Positions 11,354-22,692 of a stretch of 64,000 nt of DNA are shown here, piece by piece (position 1 is the first letter of the stretch; every line of letters starts with the position of its first letter). Below the pieces are notes generated by a model. The model saw only the letters and a program-made list of their open reading frames with translations, was not told the origin of the DNA and did no database searches. The translations under genes were made by a program, and so were the position numbers. Source of the stretch: Lactarius indigo (lineage: Eukaryota; Basidiomycota; Agaricomycetes; Russulales; Russulaceae); NCBI GenBank assembly GCA_025766275.1, contig JAFKAC010000042.1, positions 434,001-498,000 on the forward strand, written 5' to 3'.

Positions 11354-13291
11354 GATCCGCTCGGTAATGAGGACTTCGGCTCTCGAGAGATGAAAATGCT
11401 GAGACTTGCGGGGAGATTCTATTCCCTTATATATTCTTGCTGGGTTTTATACGATACAGTCTTACCCGGACCGTCAACTTGGACATGAGTAAAGCATTGC
11501 GCAGGCGTGCCCTTACAGGTCTGAACTTGAGGTCGACAACGAGCGTGGTCTTTGAATCACAGATAAGACCCCAGATTAAGCTTCAAGTACCTGCTGAAAC
11601 AGGAAACAGAAAATCGGATACTTTAGCCCGATCGTGTGTACTAGTAGGAGAATCAGCGGACGAGGATGGTAATTCACCAGTAATAACCCCCCGGTCCGGT
11701 ACAAATGTGTCTCTATCGAGTCCATTGACTAGACGAGTACGAGTTCCTCATGACCCGAACTCGAAAGATAAACCATGCATGAACCATAAATCATAACCGG
11801 ATAGTTCGGCTCAAAAACAAGCCTGTGCTTTGCAACTTGACACCCGTGCATTCTTATTGGCCAGTCAGAGTGAGAGTCCAGACCCAGACGAACCTGGGCT
11901 ATGGTGCGACACCGCCCTTGTATAGTTCCCCCCGAAGTTCATCGCCTGGGAACCATTATGGGAGTGGTGCAGTGGCGTTGTCAGATGGAGGAGTGCCGTG
12001 ACTTCCCATGCCTTTCTTGAGATATTGGGCACATGTACGGAACCTAGTCCTTTCCCAAAGATTTCGACCAATGCTCCACGGCGCGAATTCTCAAGCCCTC
12101 CAGCACCAAATATAACTGTCGAATTGCTGTGTGATGTTCTTTGATATCCGCTTTGTTCGCTTGGACAGCCTCTGAGTACAGGCCGAGAAGACAGGCATGC
12201 TTTTCGTAAGGACTACAGCAGCACAGCAACGTGCCAACTCTTATGCGCAAGCGCATACCAAAACAAGGTATCTGAAACATACAAAGTGCATATTTTTGCC
12301 AGAACAGGCTATGGCACGCTCAATGTCAGGCACCGCACCATCCGTGACCCCCGTCCATTTCCTATTCCGTCCATGTACAGTACCGGGTCCCCTTGCGCAG
12401 CACTACGAGTCACCCATACCTCATCCAGGCCTCATATGTCATGCGCTTCAGCTTCCATCTCCGAACCGCCGAGTGGTGACCCACTTTGTGATATTTCAGA
12501 CAACATCTAGACAAAGACGCTTGCAAAGACCGGTCGTTCGAAGGCACTGCAACTGAAGTTCTTGTGGATATGATGGGTTCTACGGCAGACGTCCGCAGCA
12601 AACATCCGCAGTGGCCTGGTTGGGAAATAGGGTGCCAGTGGGCAGCAAGAGATGACCTCATAACGTGGCAAAAGGAAATAGTGAGACCCGGGTATCTTAC
12701 CGGTCCGAAGGTTGACCGCAGGCCCGTGAAGTGCAGGGGTTGTTCAAAGGCTCATTCGGCGGAGAAGTGGTGCGTTTGTGAGGAGACGGCAGTAGTAGCA
12801 GAGAAGATGCGGTGTACTGGTCCGCAGCAGTTAAATGCGCCACCTTAAATGCGCCGGTGATGGGCGGGCCGGGAGGCGTTTGCTTTCCCCTCTTTCAGAT
12901 ACCGAGGGACCATCGGAGTACAAGACGCCAAATTACATTCCGCACAGAAACAAACAAACAAGCTAAGTTACTGTAATGCTGAGCAAGAGAACACAGAGAG
13001 AGGTTATCAAATACGCGAAAAAATCTAAAGTATGCAGCCTATTTTCTGCCGCTTTCTGCGTCAACGCCGTTAAAGCCTCTCGTCGACTTGGTTGATTGAT
13101 TAATGGTGAGTGAGCGTTTTAAAATTTTGTTTCGTTTACACTAATAAGATTTTATGTAGCGCACTTGACAGGTAAACACGAACGGATATTATTTGAAGGG
13201 ATGCATGTGCAGGGGGTTTGACGGTATCGCTCGTTTTTTGAGCAGGTGTTGGAAAGTTGAAATTAGACGCCGGGTGCCGCGGCACGAATTA
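11354..13291. other. Unit 2 middle region, no gene recognised
   Basis: Upstream flank of zinc-finger copy 2 followed by kinase 3' flank. It shares with units 3 and 4 the GGCACCGCACC...TGTACAGTACCGG block (12330-12385) and AGAAGTGGTGCGTTTGTGAGG near 12765. It ends with the CAAACAAACAAGCTAAGTTACTGTAATG block near 12951. No frame is conserved across all four units. Confidence 0.5.
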
Positions 13292-14360
13292 TCAAGGCAC
13301 CACAGCCTCGCCGTGCACATCCACGGCTCGTCCCAAAGATCACCAACGCGGGATCGTCGGCGCGGATCACAAACTAGCAACCGCCCCACGACGTCCCGCA
13401 CGGCCGTAAGCAGCACGAGCTGCGCGCCCTGCTCGCCCACAGGAGGAGCAGTAGGCCAAGTCCACTCCCCACGCACGACGCGCAGGACCCAGCGTCTGCA
13501 CGTGCGCTCGGCATCTGCGTCCGCGGGCGGCGGGTCGAATGGGAGTGCGCGCATCGCGAGCGCGAACAGCACGACCCCGAGCGCCCACGCGTCTGTCTTG
13601 CGGCCGCCATACGTGCCTGGCGTGCGTGCACGCGGCTGCTTCGTAGTATGCGCGGTGTGGGAGCGTGTCCCGTGGGCGTCGGACGGCGCGCGAGAGAGCG
13701 AGGGGAGGGAATACTCGGCGTCGGTGCTGGTGCTGTGCGCCGTTACGAGTAGCTCTGGTGCTGCGTAGGACTCTGAACCGCAGCGGGTGCTGAGCCATGG
13801 ATCGTCTGGGTCGATCTTGCGCGAGAGCCCAAAATCCGTCAGCTTCACGAGCGGCTTGTCTTCTGCAGGCAGGGATAAAAAGCGGTTGGCTGTCAGGAGG
13901 AAGTCTGGGCAAGGGGTGTCACTAATTAATATGATTGATTCTATGCCAAAAAATGGAGGCACGGGATCGACATAGTTTCAAGTTTGATGTCGCGGTGGAC
14001 CACGAAGCGCGCATGCATCCACTCGACTGCCCTGAGGAGTTCCCGAATTATATGCAGCAAAAGCGATTCGCTTAGCTGCGCGTATGTTCGTCTTAGTTGA
14101 CTACATCCAGTAATTCGCCGCCTGCAACGTACTCCAGCACGAGCACGTGGTGTGTGCGGATCTTGAATGACGCATACAGCCGTGGCAGTGACGCGTGAGT
14201 GGGCGTCAAATACTGTATGTTATTTCACTTCAGTCTCGATGCGCCAAGAGCAAGAGATTCGTCGTGATGCACGCACGCAAAATTTCGACTTCTTGCATGA
14301 AGCTGACTCGCTCACCTGGTGTGACTCTTCACGCCGCACCATCGTTTTGCTCACCAGTAC
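13292..14360 (-). pseudogene. Kinase fragment, array copy 2 (frameshifted)
   Basis: Best preserved of the three fragments. Exon 3 is open with DFGLSRKIDPDDPW, CGSESYAAPELL and DAWALGVVLFALA, but the tail is shifted and runs past the normal stop to 13189. Exon 2 is dead: after ELLDVVN the TCG codon has become TAA, and one base is missing just beyond it. The left part of exon 1 is further shortened by about 90 bp relative to copies 1 and 3, so the AVK strand is absent. Expression as a stand-alone C-lobe is conceivable but unsupported. Confidence 0.85.
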
Positions 14361-14848
14361 TTTGCAAAACCGATATGCCCACTTTCTCTGGATCCACATA
14401 TTCCAGTCACTAACATAACAGAAGGAGACAGATAGAAAGTGAAATATCAGTGAAATACAGCAGATCAAATGCGGTCTATCTGAAAAACAGGAGGTTCGTG
14501 AACAATTTGAACCAAGCTTTGAACTGCCTCTGAACCGCCTAATATGGCAAGTAAGCTTTCTCTGTTTTGTTGATCGGCGGCTGAGTCGTACCGGGACCCA
14601 CCTCTGTAGGAATTGACGAGGAAATCAAGCAGCAGATAGACGAGAGAATTCTGATTCTATATCGTACGAAGCTGGTAGACCAAACACATTGCGAGACTGA
14701 TGCGCTCACTAATGCATTGCTGTATCGTACGCTCTAACTTCCTGCGGGTAAGCCTAATTGATCCGAGCTCATTCAGTCATGTTGACAAGTGTTGCTTACA
14801 ATAACCCCATATCACACATACCCCACCACGTGCCAAGAGCAATGACGC
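14361..14848. other. Unit junction and 3' flank of zinc-finger copy 3
   Basis: Same duplicated flank as 9451-9971, including CAGTCACTAACATAACAGAAGG and GATCGGCGGCTGAGTCGTACC. No gene seen. Confidence 0.6.
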
Positions 14849-16231
14849 TTAAACCAGCGAGTCGCTGCAGCTCAACCCAGCAAGTTCAGCCAAACTCGGA
14901 TCTGATACCAGGACGACAGAACCTTGGCACGAGTGCCAGCCTCCTACGTTGACACCTCGTCTGCGCATAGTCGGAGTCGCACTGGCTGACGGCGATTGCA
15001 CAGCATAAGGGTGTTCCTCTCTGAGGTGTCTCTGGTAATTATAATGGCGCCCTTTGGACCATGTGAACACCGTGCAGAAGCCACACCGGTTCTTGGGCTC
15101 GTGCTTATCTTTGCGGTGCCTCGAAAGACCTTGGCGCTGAGCAAAGATGGCCCGACAGGAGCTGCATTGATATTGTTTCTTAGCCATCATTTCTACCCTC
15201 ATGCCTCTGTCCTGTGTCGTGCATGATTGTGGAGGGGGGTCCGGAGCTGAAGCTACCAGGTCCAGATCAGCTGCTTGTCTGATAGCATATCATGGGCGAA
15301 AAGAACGAGTATGGCTGTGTGGCTCACCTAGGTGTTTACCCTCTTTATGTGTTAGCGAGGCCCGATTTGCTTCTTGAAGCTTCGTGCGAAGCCTCCTAGA
15401 GCCACTTGTCGAGCGCTTGAAAGATGTCGGTGGATAAGAACACTCGTCTGGAAACAGCTTTGCACCAAACGGCATCATTAGGACTTGTGTCTCCTCTGTC
15501 TTGTAGCGTCCATGGTCACTCGAGTTGGGTACGACGTCTGTGAAGATTCGGGATTCGTTCGGCATCTGGTCATCTGTAGGGAGGAAAGCCACCGAGAATG
15601 CCAAGTTCGATGAGTCGTGGCCTGCTGTGGTGACAACCAACTCACTAGTTTGGGATTTATCAAAACGTGCGCTCCTCTGGGCACCATTGGCCATAGAGTC
15701 CACCTGCTGCGCTAATTGGGAATTGGGTACTTCCACTCGCATCTGTGGTCCAGGAAGAAAATCTAGGAGGGACGATAGAGCCATGAATAGTCGTTGATGT
15801 ACGTTGTCATCCACTAAAGTTTGATATATCTAGACATTTGTCATGACATTCAATGGTACCCCAAGTGCGCATGTTGTACGGACCTCGTCTAGCCCGGAGA
15901 ATGTTGGTGAAGGTTGGTGATCCAAGAAACCCGCAACTACAGGACCATAAATGTTCGTCGTCGCGTCCACCTGTGTTGGCATTGAGATGTTTAATAACCT
16001 ACCAACCCACGTGAACCGTAGACTCACTTGGCCAACAGTTGGATAGTAATAACAGTTTCCATGCTGTTGAGTCGTTGACGAAAATGGTGAGTGGTCCAAC
16101 ATATCGTGGGATGTGCCTGCGTCTGGCACGAGGAGACTCCGTAGCCGCGTAGAATATCCCGGGTCACTGACATGGACGGGGTCCCGAGAACATTGGACAG
16201 TTGTCTGCGGTGAGTGTTGATGATGGCCCAT
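14849..16231 (-). CDS. Two-finger C2H2 protein, array copy 3 (intact)
   Basis: Same five-exon design as copy 2, start ATG 16231, stop at 14849. Recognisable pieces in order: MGHHQHSPQTTVQ, VDATTNIYGPVVAG, VDDNVHQRLFMALSSLLD, DDQMPNESRIFTDVV, CSYPPTSFKRSTSGSR, then fingers CSSCRAIFAQRQGLSRH and CGFCTVFTWSKGRHYNYQRH. No disabling change was found. A TCAAAACG deletion relative to copy 2 shortens one exon without breaking the frame. A DNA-binding role is inferred from the fingers; the function is otherwise unknown. Confidence 0.72.
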
Positions 16232-18741
16232 GATCTGCTAAGTAATAGGACTTCGGCTGCCGAGTGACGAAAGTGCTGAGAACTGCGGGGAGATGCCGTT
16301 CCATGGTCCATTTTTGCTGGGTTTTATCTGATACAGTCTTTCCGTCAACCGGAACATGAGTCGGGGACAGGCGTGCCCTTACAGGTGCACGATCTTAAAG
16401 GGGACAACAGGCAGGGCAACCCAGCAGTTTGGTCTGACCACAGGAGGCCATTGTATCATAGATAACCCATAGATCAGACCCCGGATTAAGCTTGAAGGAC
16501 CTACGGAAACAGGTGGTTAAGGCTCAATAAAGAAACCGAAAAATCCGACGCTCTGGCCCGACGATCGTGTGTGAGAGAATCAGCGGTCGGGGATGGAATA
16601 ACCAGTACAGTTGCTCCGCATCGAGCTCATAGATGGGTTCCTCATCAAGGACCCAAACTCGAGACATAAGTCATTCAAAGGGCCCAAATCATAACCCAAT
16701 AGTTTGGCTCCGAAGTGCGACTTGGCACCCGTACGTTCATATTGGCTGGTCAGCGTGAGACCAGACGCACCTAGTAGGCTACGGTGCCACACCGCCCTTG
16801 TAGAGTTCCCCCCGAAGCTCATCGCCTGGGAGCAATCATGAGAGTGGGTTCCTTCACTTAGGCTCCTCAGAAGGGCGTAGTGGCGTTGTCAGGTGAAGCC
16901 GGTGCCATGACTTCCTTTGCCTTTCTTGAGTTGTTGTTAAGGTGCCTGGACGTGAAGTAGTCCTGACCTTGGAAATCTTTCTATCAATGCTCCACGGGCG
17001 CAGATTCTCGAGCCCTCGAGCGCCGAGGATCACTGTCGAATTGCTGTCACGGGTTGTTGTTCGGCATGTCACCTGGTTAGTTTGGACGGCCCCTGACTAC
17101 AGGCAACCAGCAGACAGACAGGCTTCCTCCGAACACCATGGGAACGACAGCACCGCAGCAATGTCCCAACTCGAACAGATGGGCACGCGCATACCAAAAC
17201 AAGGTATCTGAAGCACGCAAACGCATATTTTTGCCAGAACTAGTCAAGGCGTATTCAATGTTGGCACCGCACCGCCTGTGACCCCCCGCCTGTTTTCTAT
17301 TCCGATCATGTACAGTACGGTCCCCTTACCCAGCACTATGAGTCACTCAGGCCCCATTCAGGCCCCATTCGTCATGCGCTGTGCATCCCTCAGCTCATCG
17401 ACGCTTCAGCGCTTCAACTTTCATCTCCGACAAGCCACAGCCAAGTGATAATCCCCTTTTGTCATCTAGACAAAGGCACTTGCGATGACCGGTCGTCCGA
17501 AGGCACTGCAACTGAAGATTTTGTGGATATCGATATTGATAAGTGGTTTTACGGCAGACGACCGCAGAAAACGTCCACAGTGGCCTAGTTGGGAAGCAGG
17601 GTGCCATTGGGCAGCAAGAGACGACGTCATCATGTGTCAAAGGAAATAGTAAGACCCGGCGAGGTCCCAAGGTTATCCGTGGTAAGGTCAAGGGCGCGCC
17701 GAAGTGGAAAGTCAGTGACGTGCCGGTGACCGAAACAAGACGAGAGGAGAGAGTGAGAACGAGTTGAAGATACGCGAAGACGACTCGCGTCAAAGCAGAC
17801 GGAGGATTTTTCGAGTCGAGAATCCGTTCGATACATTTGTGAGGCTCCCTTTCGAGCGTATTTTTATAGATACAAGTACACTATGTAATTTCAATAGGCG
17901 TTTTGTAAATATGTGCGGGATCGTAAGTAAGGCTTTTCGGGAATTCTCACAGAGACTCAGGGACAATACCGAACCCACGAGACCGTCGCGTTTGCCTCTC
18001 ATTCGAGGCTACAAACGAGGTCACAGCCGTAGCACACACACATCATAGCTGCCATAGACAGCTTTCCGAATCCGAAAATAATAGAATGAACAAAACCGAG
18101 AAAGTACATTACCCCTGGCCTGAGGAGTACTTATGCGGGCAAGTGCGAGACAAGCCCGAGGCCGAGCGTGGTACGTGGATGCTCCGCCGCTCAGACCTCC
18201 GGCAGAACGAATCCGCTAGTCCGCAGGTCCATGCAGTGCAGGGGCTATTTGAAGGAAGCTTTGAGGCTCCTTTTGTGGAAAAGTGGTGCGTTTGTGAGGA
18301 GATGCGGTGTAGTCCGAGCCGGGAGGCGTTTGGTAGGCTTTCCCCTCTTTCAGATACTGAGGAACCATCCGAATACAAGACGCCAAATTACATTCCGCAC
18401 AGAAACAAACAAACAAGCTAAGTTACTGTAATGCCAAGCAAAGAGAACACAGAGAGGGGGTTACCAAACACGAAAAAAATCTATTTCCTGCATCAACGCC
18501 GTTAAAGCCTCTCGTCGACTTGGTTGATGGATTGATTGATTGATGGTGAGTGAGCATTTTAAAAAAATTGTTTCATTTATACTAATAAGATTTTAGGTGG
18601 CGCGCTTGACAGGTAGACACGAATGGATTATTTGAAGGAGGATGCATATGCAGGGGGGTTCGACGGTATCGCTCGCTTTTCGTTTTGCAGCAGGTGTTGG
18701 AAAGTTCGGAATTAGACGCCGGTTGTCGCGGCACGAATATA
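16232..18741. other. Unit 3 middle region
   Basis: No recognised gene. It includes the clean equivalent of the retroelement insertion site, GAGGATCACTGTCGAATTGCTG at about 17026-17047. A conserved GTTTTACGGCAGACGACC block lies at about 17545. Short open frames shared with unit 4 are listed separately. A (GATT)n stretch occurs near 18530, and the CAAACAAACAAGCTAAGTTACTGTAATG block near 18408. Confidence 0.5.
18086..18421 (+). CDS. Hypothetical small ORF shared by units 3 and 4
   Basis: Open frame of 111 codons whose last 70 or so (QNESASPQVHAVQGLFEGSF, KWCVCEEMRCSPSREAF, DYKTPNYIPHRNKQTS-like end) recur in unit 4 at 25085-25306 with the same stop. The N-terminal halves differ between units, and unit 2 keeps only the KWCVCEE part. 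No domain is recognised. It may be a chance frame in young duplicates. Confidence 0.2.
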   Translation: MNKTEKVHYPWPEEYLCGQVRDKPEAERGTWMLRRSDLRQNESASPQVHAVQGLFEGSFEAPFVEKWCVCEEMRCSPSREAFGRLSPLSDTEEPSEYKTPNYIPHRNKQTS

Positions 18742-19873
18742 TCAAGGCACCACGGCCCCGCCGTGCCCTATCCACGGCTCTTCCCAAAGCGCACCAACGC
18801 GCGCCCGTCGGCGCGGATCACAAACCAGCAATCGTGCCACGACGTCCCGCACGGCCGTAAACCGCACGAGCTGCGCGCCCTACTCGCCCACAGGAGGAGC
18901 AATAGGCCAAGTCCACTCCCCACGCACGACGCGCAGGACCCAGCGTCTGCACGAGCGCTCGGCATCTGCGTCCGCGGGCGGCGGGTCGAATGGGAGTGCG
19001 CGCGTCGCGAGCGCGAACAGCACGACGCCGAGCGCCCACGCGTCCGTCTTGCGGCGGTCGTGCGTGCCTGGGGTGCGTGCGCGTGGCTGCTTCGTAGTAT
19101 GCGCGGTGTGGGAGCGTGTACCGTGGGAGTCGGACGGCGCGCGAAAGAGCGAGGAGGGAATACTCGGCGTCGGTGCTGGTGCTGTGGGCCGCTACGAGTA
19201 GCTCTGGTGCTGGGACTCTGAGCTGCAGCGGGTGCTGAGCCATGGATCGTCTGGGTCGATCTTGCACGAGAGCCCAAAATCCGTCAGCTTCACGAGCGGC
19301 TTGTCTTCTGCGGGCAGGGATACAAAGGGGTTGGCCGTCAGGAGAAAGTCTGGGAAAGCGGCGTCACTAATTAATATGATTGATTCTATGCCAAAAATGG
19401 AGGCACGGGATCGACGTACTCTCAAGCTCACGCGTCACTGCCACGACTGTATGCGTCATTCACGATATGCACATACCACGTGCTCATACTGGAGTACGTT
19501 GCAGGCGGCGAATTACTGGATGTAGTCAACTCGGAAGAACCTTGCGGACGAACAACACGCGCAGCTAAGCGAATCACTTTTGCTGCACATATTTCGGGAA
19601 CTCGTCAGGGCAGTCGAGTGGATGCATGCGCGCTTCGTGGTCCACCGTGACATCAAACTTGAGATCGCGTGAGTGGGCGTCAAATAATGTATGTTATTTC
19701 ACTTCAGTCTCGATGCGCCAAGAGCAAGAGACTTGTTGTGGTGCACGCACGCAAACTTCGACTTCTTGCATGAAGCTCACTCGCTCACCTTGTGTAACTC
19801 TTCGCGTCCCATTGTTTTGCTCACTTGCACGTGCAATCGTCTTCGCCACAATGATGCCCTCGCTCTGGCCTTT
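18742..19873 (-). pseudogene. Kinase fragment, array copy 3 (inverted exon)
   Basis: Exon 3 retains DFGLSCKIDPDDPW but shifts frame at CGSES, before the APE motif. Exon 2 is reversed: bases 19427-19663 read in the plus orientation as the kinase coding sequence (ASLPRLYAS, LEYVAGGELLDVV, ARFVVHRDIKLE), while flanking sequence keeps the normal minus orientation. A short insertion (AAGAACCTTG-like) also breaks the inverted exon. It starts at the same exon 1 breakpoint as copies 1 and 2. Confidence 0.9.
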
Positions 19874-20395
19874 TGCCTAAATTGAACTTACGGTAAAGCG
19901 TGTTGCAAAAGCGATAGGGCCACCTGGATCCGGATATTCCAGTCACTAACATAACAGAAGGAGACAGATAGAAAGTGAAATATCGGTGAAATGCGGCAGG
20001 TCAAATGCAGGCTATCTGCAAAACAGGAGGTTCGTTAACAATTTGAACCAAGCATTGAACGTTTTTGAACTGCCTCTGAACTGCCTAATATGGCTAGTAG
20101 GTTTCTCTGTTTTGCTGATCGGCGGCTGAGTCGTACCAGGACCCACCTCTGTAGAAATTGGCGAGGAAATCAAGCAGCAGAATGGACAAGAGAATTCTGA
20201 TTCTGTATCATACGAAACTGGTAGACCAAACACATCTCGAGACTGATGCGTTCACTGACGCATTACTGTATCATCTACTTTAACTGCCTGCGGGTAAGTC
20301 TAATCGATCCGAGCTCATTCAGTCATGCTGACAAGTGTCACTCACAATAACCCCCACATCACGCACACGCCACCACGTGCCAAGAGCAATGACGC
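19874..20395. other. Unit junction and 3' flank of zinc-finger copy 4
   Basis: Duplicated flank as at 9451-9971, with GCCTAAATTGAACTTACGGTAAAG directly after the kinase breakpoint. No gene seen. Confidence 0.6.
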
Positions 20396-21739
20396 TTAAA
20401 CCAGCGAGTTGCCACAGCCCAACCCAGCAAGTTCAGCCACACTCGAATCCGACGCAAAGATGGTGTGACGAAAAACAGAATCCTGGCATGAGTGCCAGCC
20501 TCCCACGTTGACACCTCGCCTGCGCGTAGTTGGAGTCGCACTGACTGACGGCGATTGCACAGCTTCAGGGTGTTTCTCTCTCAGATGTCTCTGGTAATTA
20601 TAATGTCGCCCTTTGGACCATGTGAACACCGTGCAGAAGCCACACCGGTTCTTGGGCTCGTGCTTATCTTTGCGGTGCCTTGAAAGACCTTGGCGCTGAG
20701 AAAAGATGACCCAACAGGAGCTGCATTGGTACTGTTTCTTAGCCGTCTTTTCTACTCTCATGCCCCCTCGGTCCTGTGGCGTACGTGGTCGCGAAGGGGG
20801 GTCCATAGCTGAAGCTATTAGGTCCAGATCAACTTGTCCGATAGCATATCGTGAATTAAAAAAATAGAGTATGGCTGTGTGGCTCACCTAGATGTTCGCC
20901 CTCTTTATGTGTTGGCGAGGCCCAATTTGCTTCTTGATGCTTCATGCGAGGCCTCCTAGAACCACTTGTCGAGCACTCGAAAGATGTTGGGGGATAAGAA
21001 CACTCGAGCTTTGCACCAAACGGCATCATTGGGATTTGTGTTTCCTCTGTCTTGTAGCGCCCATGGCCACTCAAGTTGGGTACAACGTCGGTGACGATTC
21101 GGGATTCGCTCAGCGTCTGGTCATCTGCGAGGAGGAAAGCCGCCGAGAATGCCAAGTTTGATGAGTCGCAGTATGTTGTGGTGACAACCAACTCACCAGT
21201 TTGGGATGTGTCACTATCAAAACGTGCGTTCCTCCGGGCACCATTGGTCATAGAGTCCACTAGGAGCGACAGTAGAGCCATGAAGGGTCGTTGATGTACG
21301 TTATCATCCACTGAAGTCTGATATATCTGATATCCGGACATTTGTCATGACGTTTAATGGTACCCCAAGTGCGCATGCTGTACGGACCTCGTCTAACCCA
21401 GAGAATTTTGGTGAAGGTTGGTGATTTGGGGATCCCGCAACTACAGCACTATAAATGTTCACCATCGCCTCCACCTGTGTTGGCGTTGCGGTGTTTAATT
21501 ACCTAATAACCAGGTGACGTGAATCTGAGACTCACTTGGCCAACAGCTGAATAGGAATAACCGTTTCCCTGCTGTTGAGTCGTTGATGGAAGTGGTGAGC
21601 CGTCCAACGTATCGTGGAACGCGCCTGCGTCTCGCACAAGAAGATTCCGTAACAGTGTAGAATATCCCGTGTCACCGACATGGACGGGGTCCTGAGAACA
21701 TTGGACAGTTGCCTGCGGTGAGTGTTGATGATGGTCCAT
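20396..21739 (-). CDS. Two-finger C2H2 protein, array copy 4 (internal in-frame deletion)
   Basis: Start ATG 21739, stop 20396, same exon plan. N-terminus MDHHQHSPQATVQ, then VDDNVHQRPFMALLSLL, TDVVPNLSGHGRYKTEE, and fingers CSSCWVIFSQRQGLSRH and CGFCTVFTWSKGRHYNYQRH. About 63 bases present in copies 2 and 3 (encoding the FSGPPIRVEVPDSQFAGQ-like stretch) are missing; the frame is kept. An extra Gly precedes MRVEK. This is the copy next to the intact kinase and so most likely sits at the ancestral locus. Confidence 0.72.
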
Positions 21740-22690
21740 AATCTGCTAAGCAATAGGACTTTGGCGGCCGAGAGATGAAATGCTGAGACCTGCGGGGAGA
21801 TACCATTCCATGGCACATTCTTGCTAGGATTTATATGATACAGTCTTGCTATCAACTCAGGCATGAGTTAAGCATTGCGCAGGCATCCCCCTACAGGCCC
21901 GACCTCGAGGCTGACAACAACCGGCACGACCCCTACAGGCCTGGCCTTGAGGCCGACAACGACTGGCACGATCTTAAAGAGGACAACGTAGCAGTGCGTC
22001 AGGAAAAGCCTACTTTGCTAATGTGAGATAATCAGGGGGATGTCAATAATTCTGACTCAATATGGAAATTATCTCAAATTAGCAAAGTAGGTTTTTCCTA
22101 ATGCCGTTTGGTTCGATCTTAGGAGGTCCTCGCATCACAGAAGATAAGCAGATTCAAGCCCGTCCGGTGCAAAGTCGCACCGCAAAAATGACCCCTGGGT
22201 CTCCACTGAAATAGATGGTTATAGGCTCAATCAAGAAACCAAAGAATCCGATACTCTGGCCCGACGATCGTGAATAGGAGAATCAGCGGTCGAGGGTGGT
22301 AATAACCAGTATAGATGCCCCGCATACCAAAAGTTCGGCTTCGGAGTGCACTTTGCGACTTGGCATCCGTGCATTCTTATCGGCCGGTCAGCGTGAGACA
22401 CGGACCAAGGCTACGCCAGCGCTTCGGTGCCACACCGCCCTCGTGATATTCCCCCCGTATTGCCTGGGAGCCATTATGCGAGTGGATCCCTTCACTTAGG
22501 CTCCTCAGGAGGAAGTAGTGGCGTTGTCAGGTGAAGCTGGTGCCATAATCTCCCTTGCCTTACTTGAGTTGTGGTTGGGTGGCTGTACCTTGGGCTGTAC
22601 GTCAAGTAGTTCCGAGTCTGAACTTGGAAAATGTTCTATCAATGATGCTCCACGGGCCCAGATTCTCAAGCCCTTGAGCCCCGAGGATCA
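21740..22690. other. Upstream flank of zinc-finger copy 4
   Basis: Spacer corresponding to 16232-17037 of unit 3. It contains a duplicated phrase, CGACC..GAGG(C)TGACAACAAC/CGACAACGAC..GGCACGA, at about 21899-21971, and the 99 bp inverted-repeat element. No gene seen. Confidence 0.5.
22001..22099. mobile_element. 99 bp inverted-repeat (MITE-like) element
   Basis: The 32 bases at 22001-22032 (starting AGGAAAAGCCTACTTTGC) match the reverse complement of 22068-22099 at 30 of 32 positions. They enclose about 35 unrelated bases. I did not find it in the matching place of units 1-3. It could fold as a long hairpin RNA or be a very small non-autonomous transposon. No clear target duplication. Confidence 0.6.
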
Positions 22691-22692
22691 CT

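Noticed and set aside
13189..13962. A 257-codon kinase-like frame in array copy 2
   Set aside because: It is only the C-lobe exon with a shifted tail. Exon 2 of the same copy has a stop and a frameshift, and exon 1 is missing.
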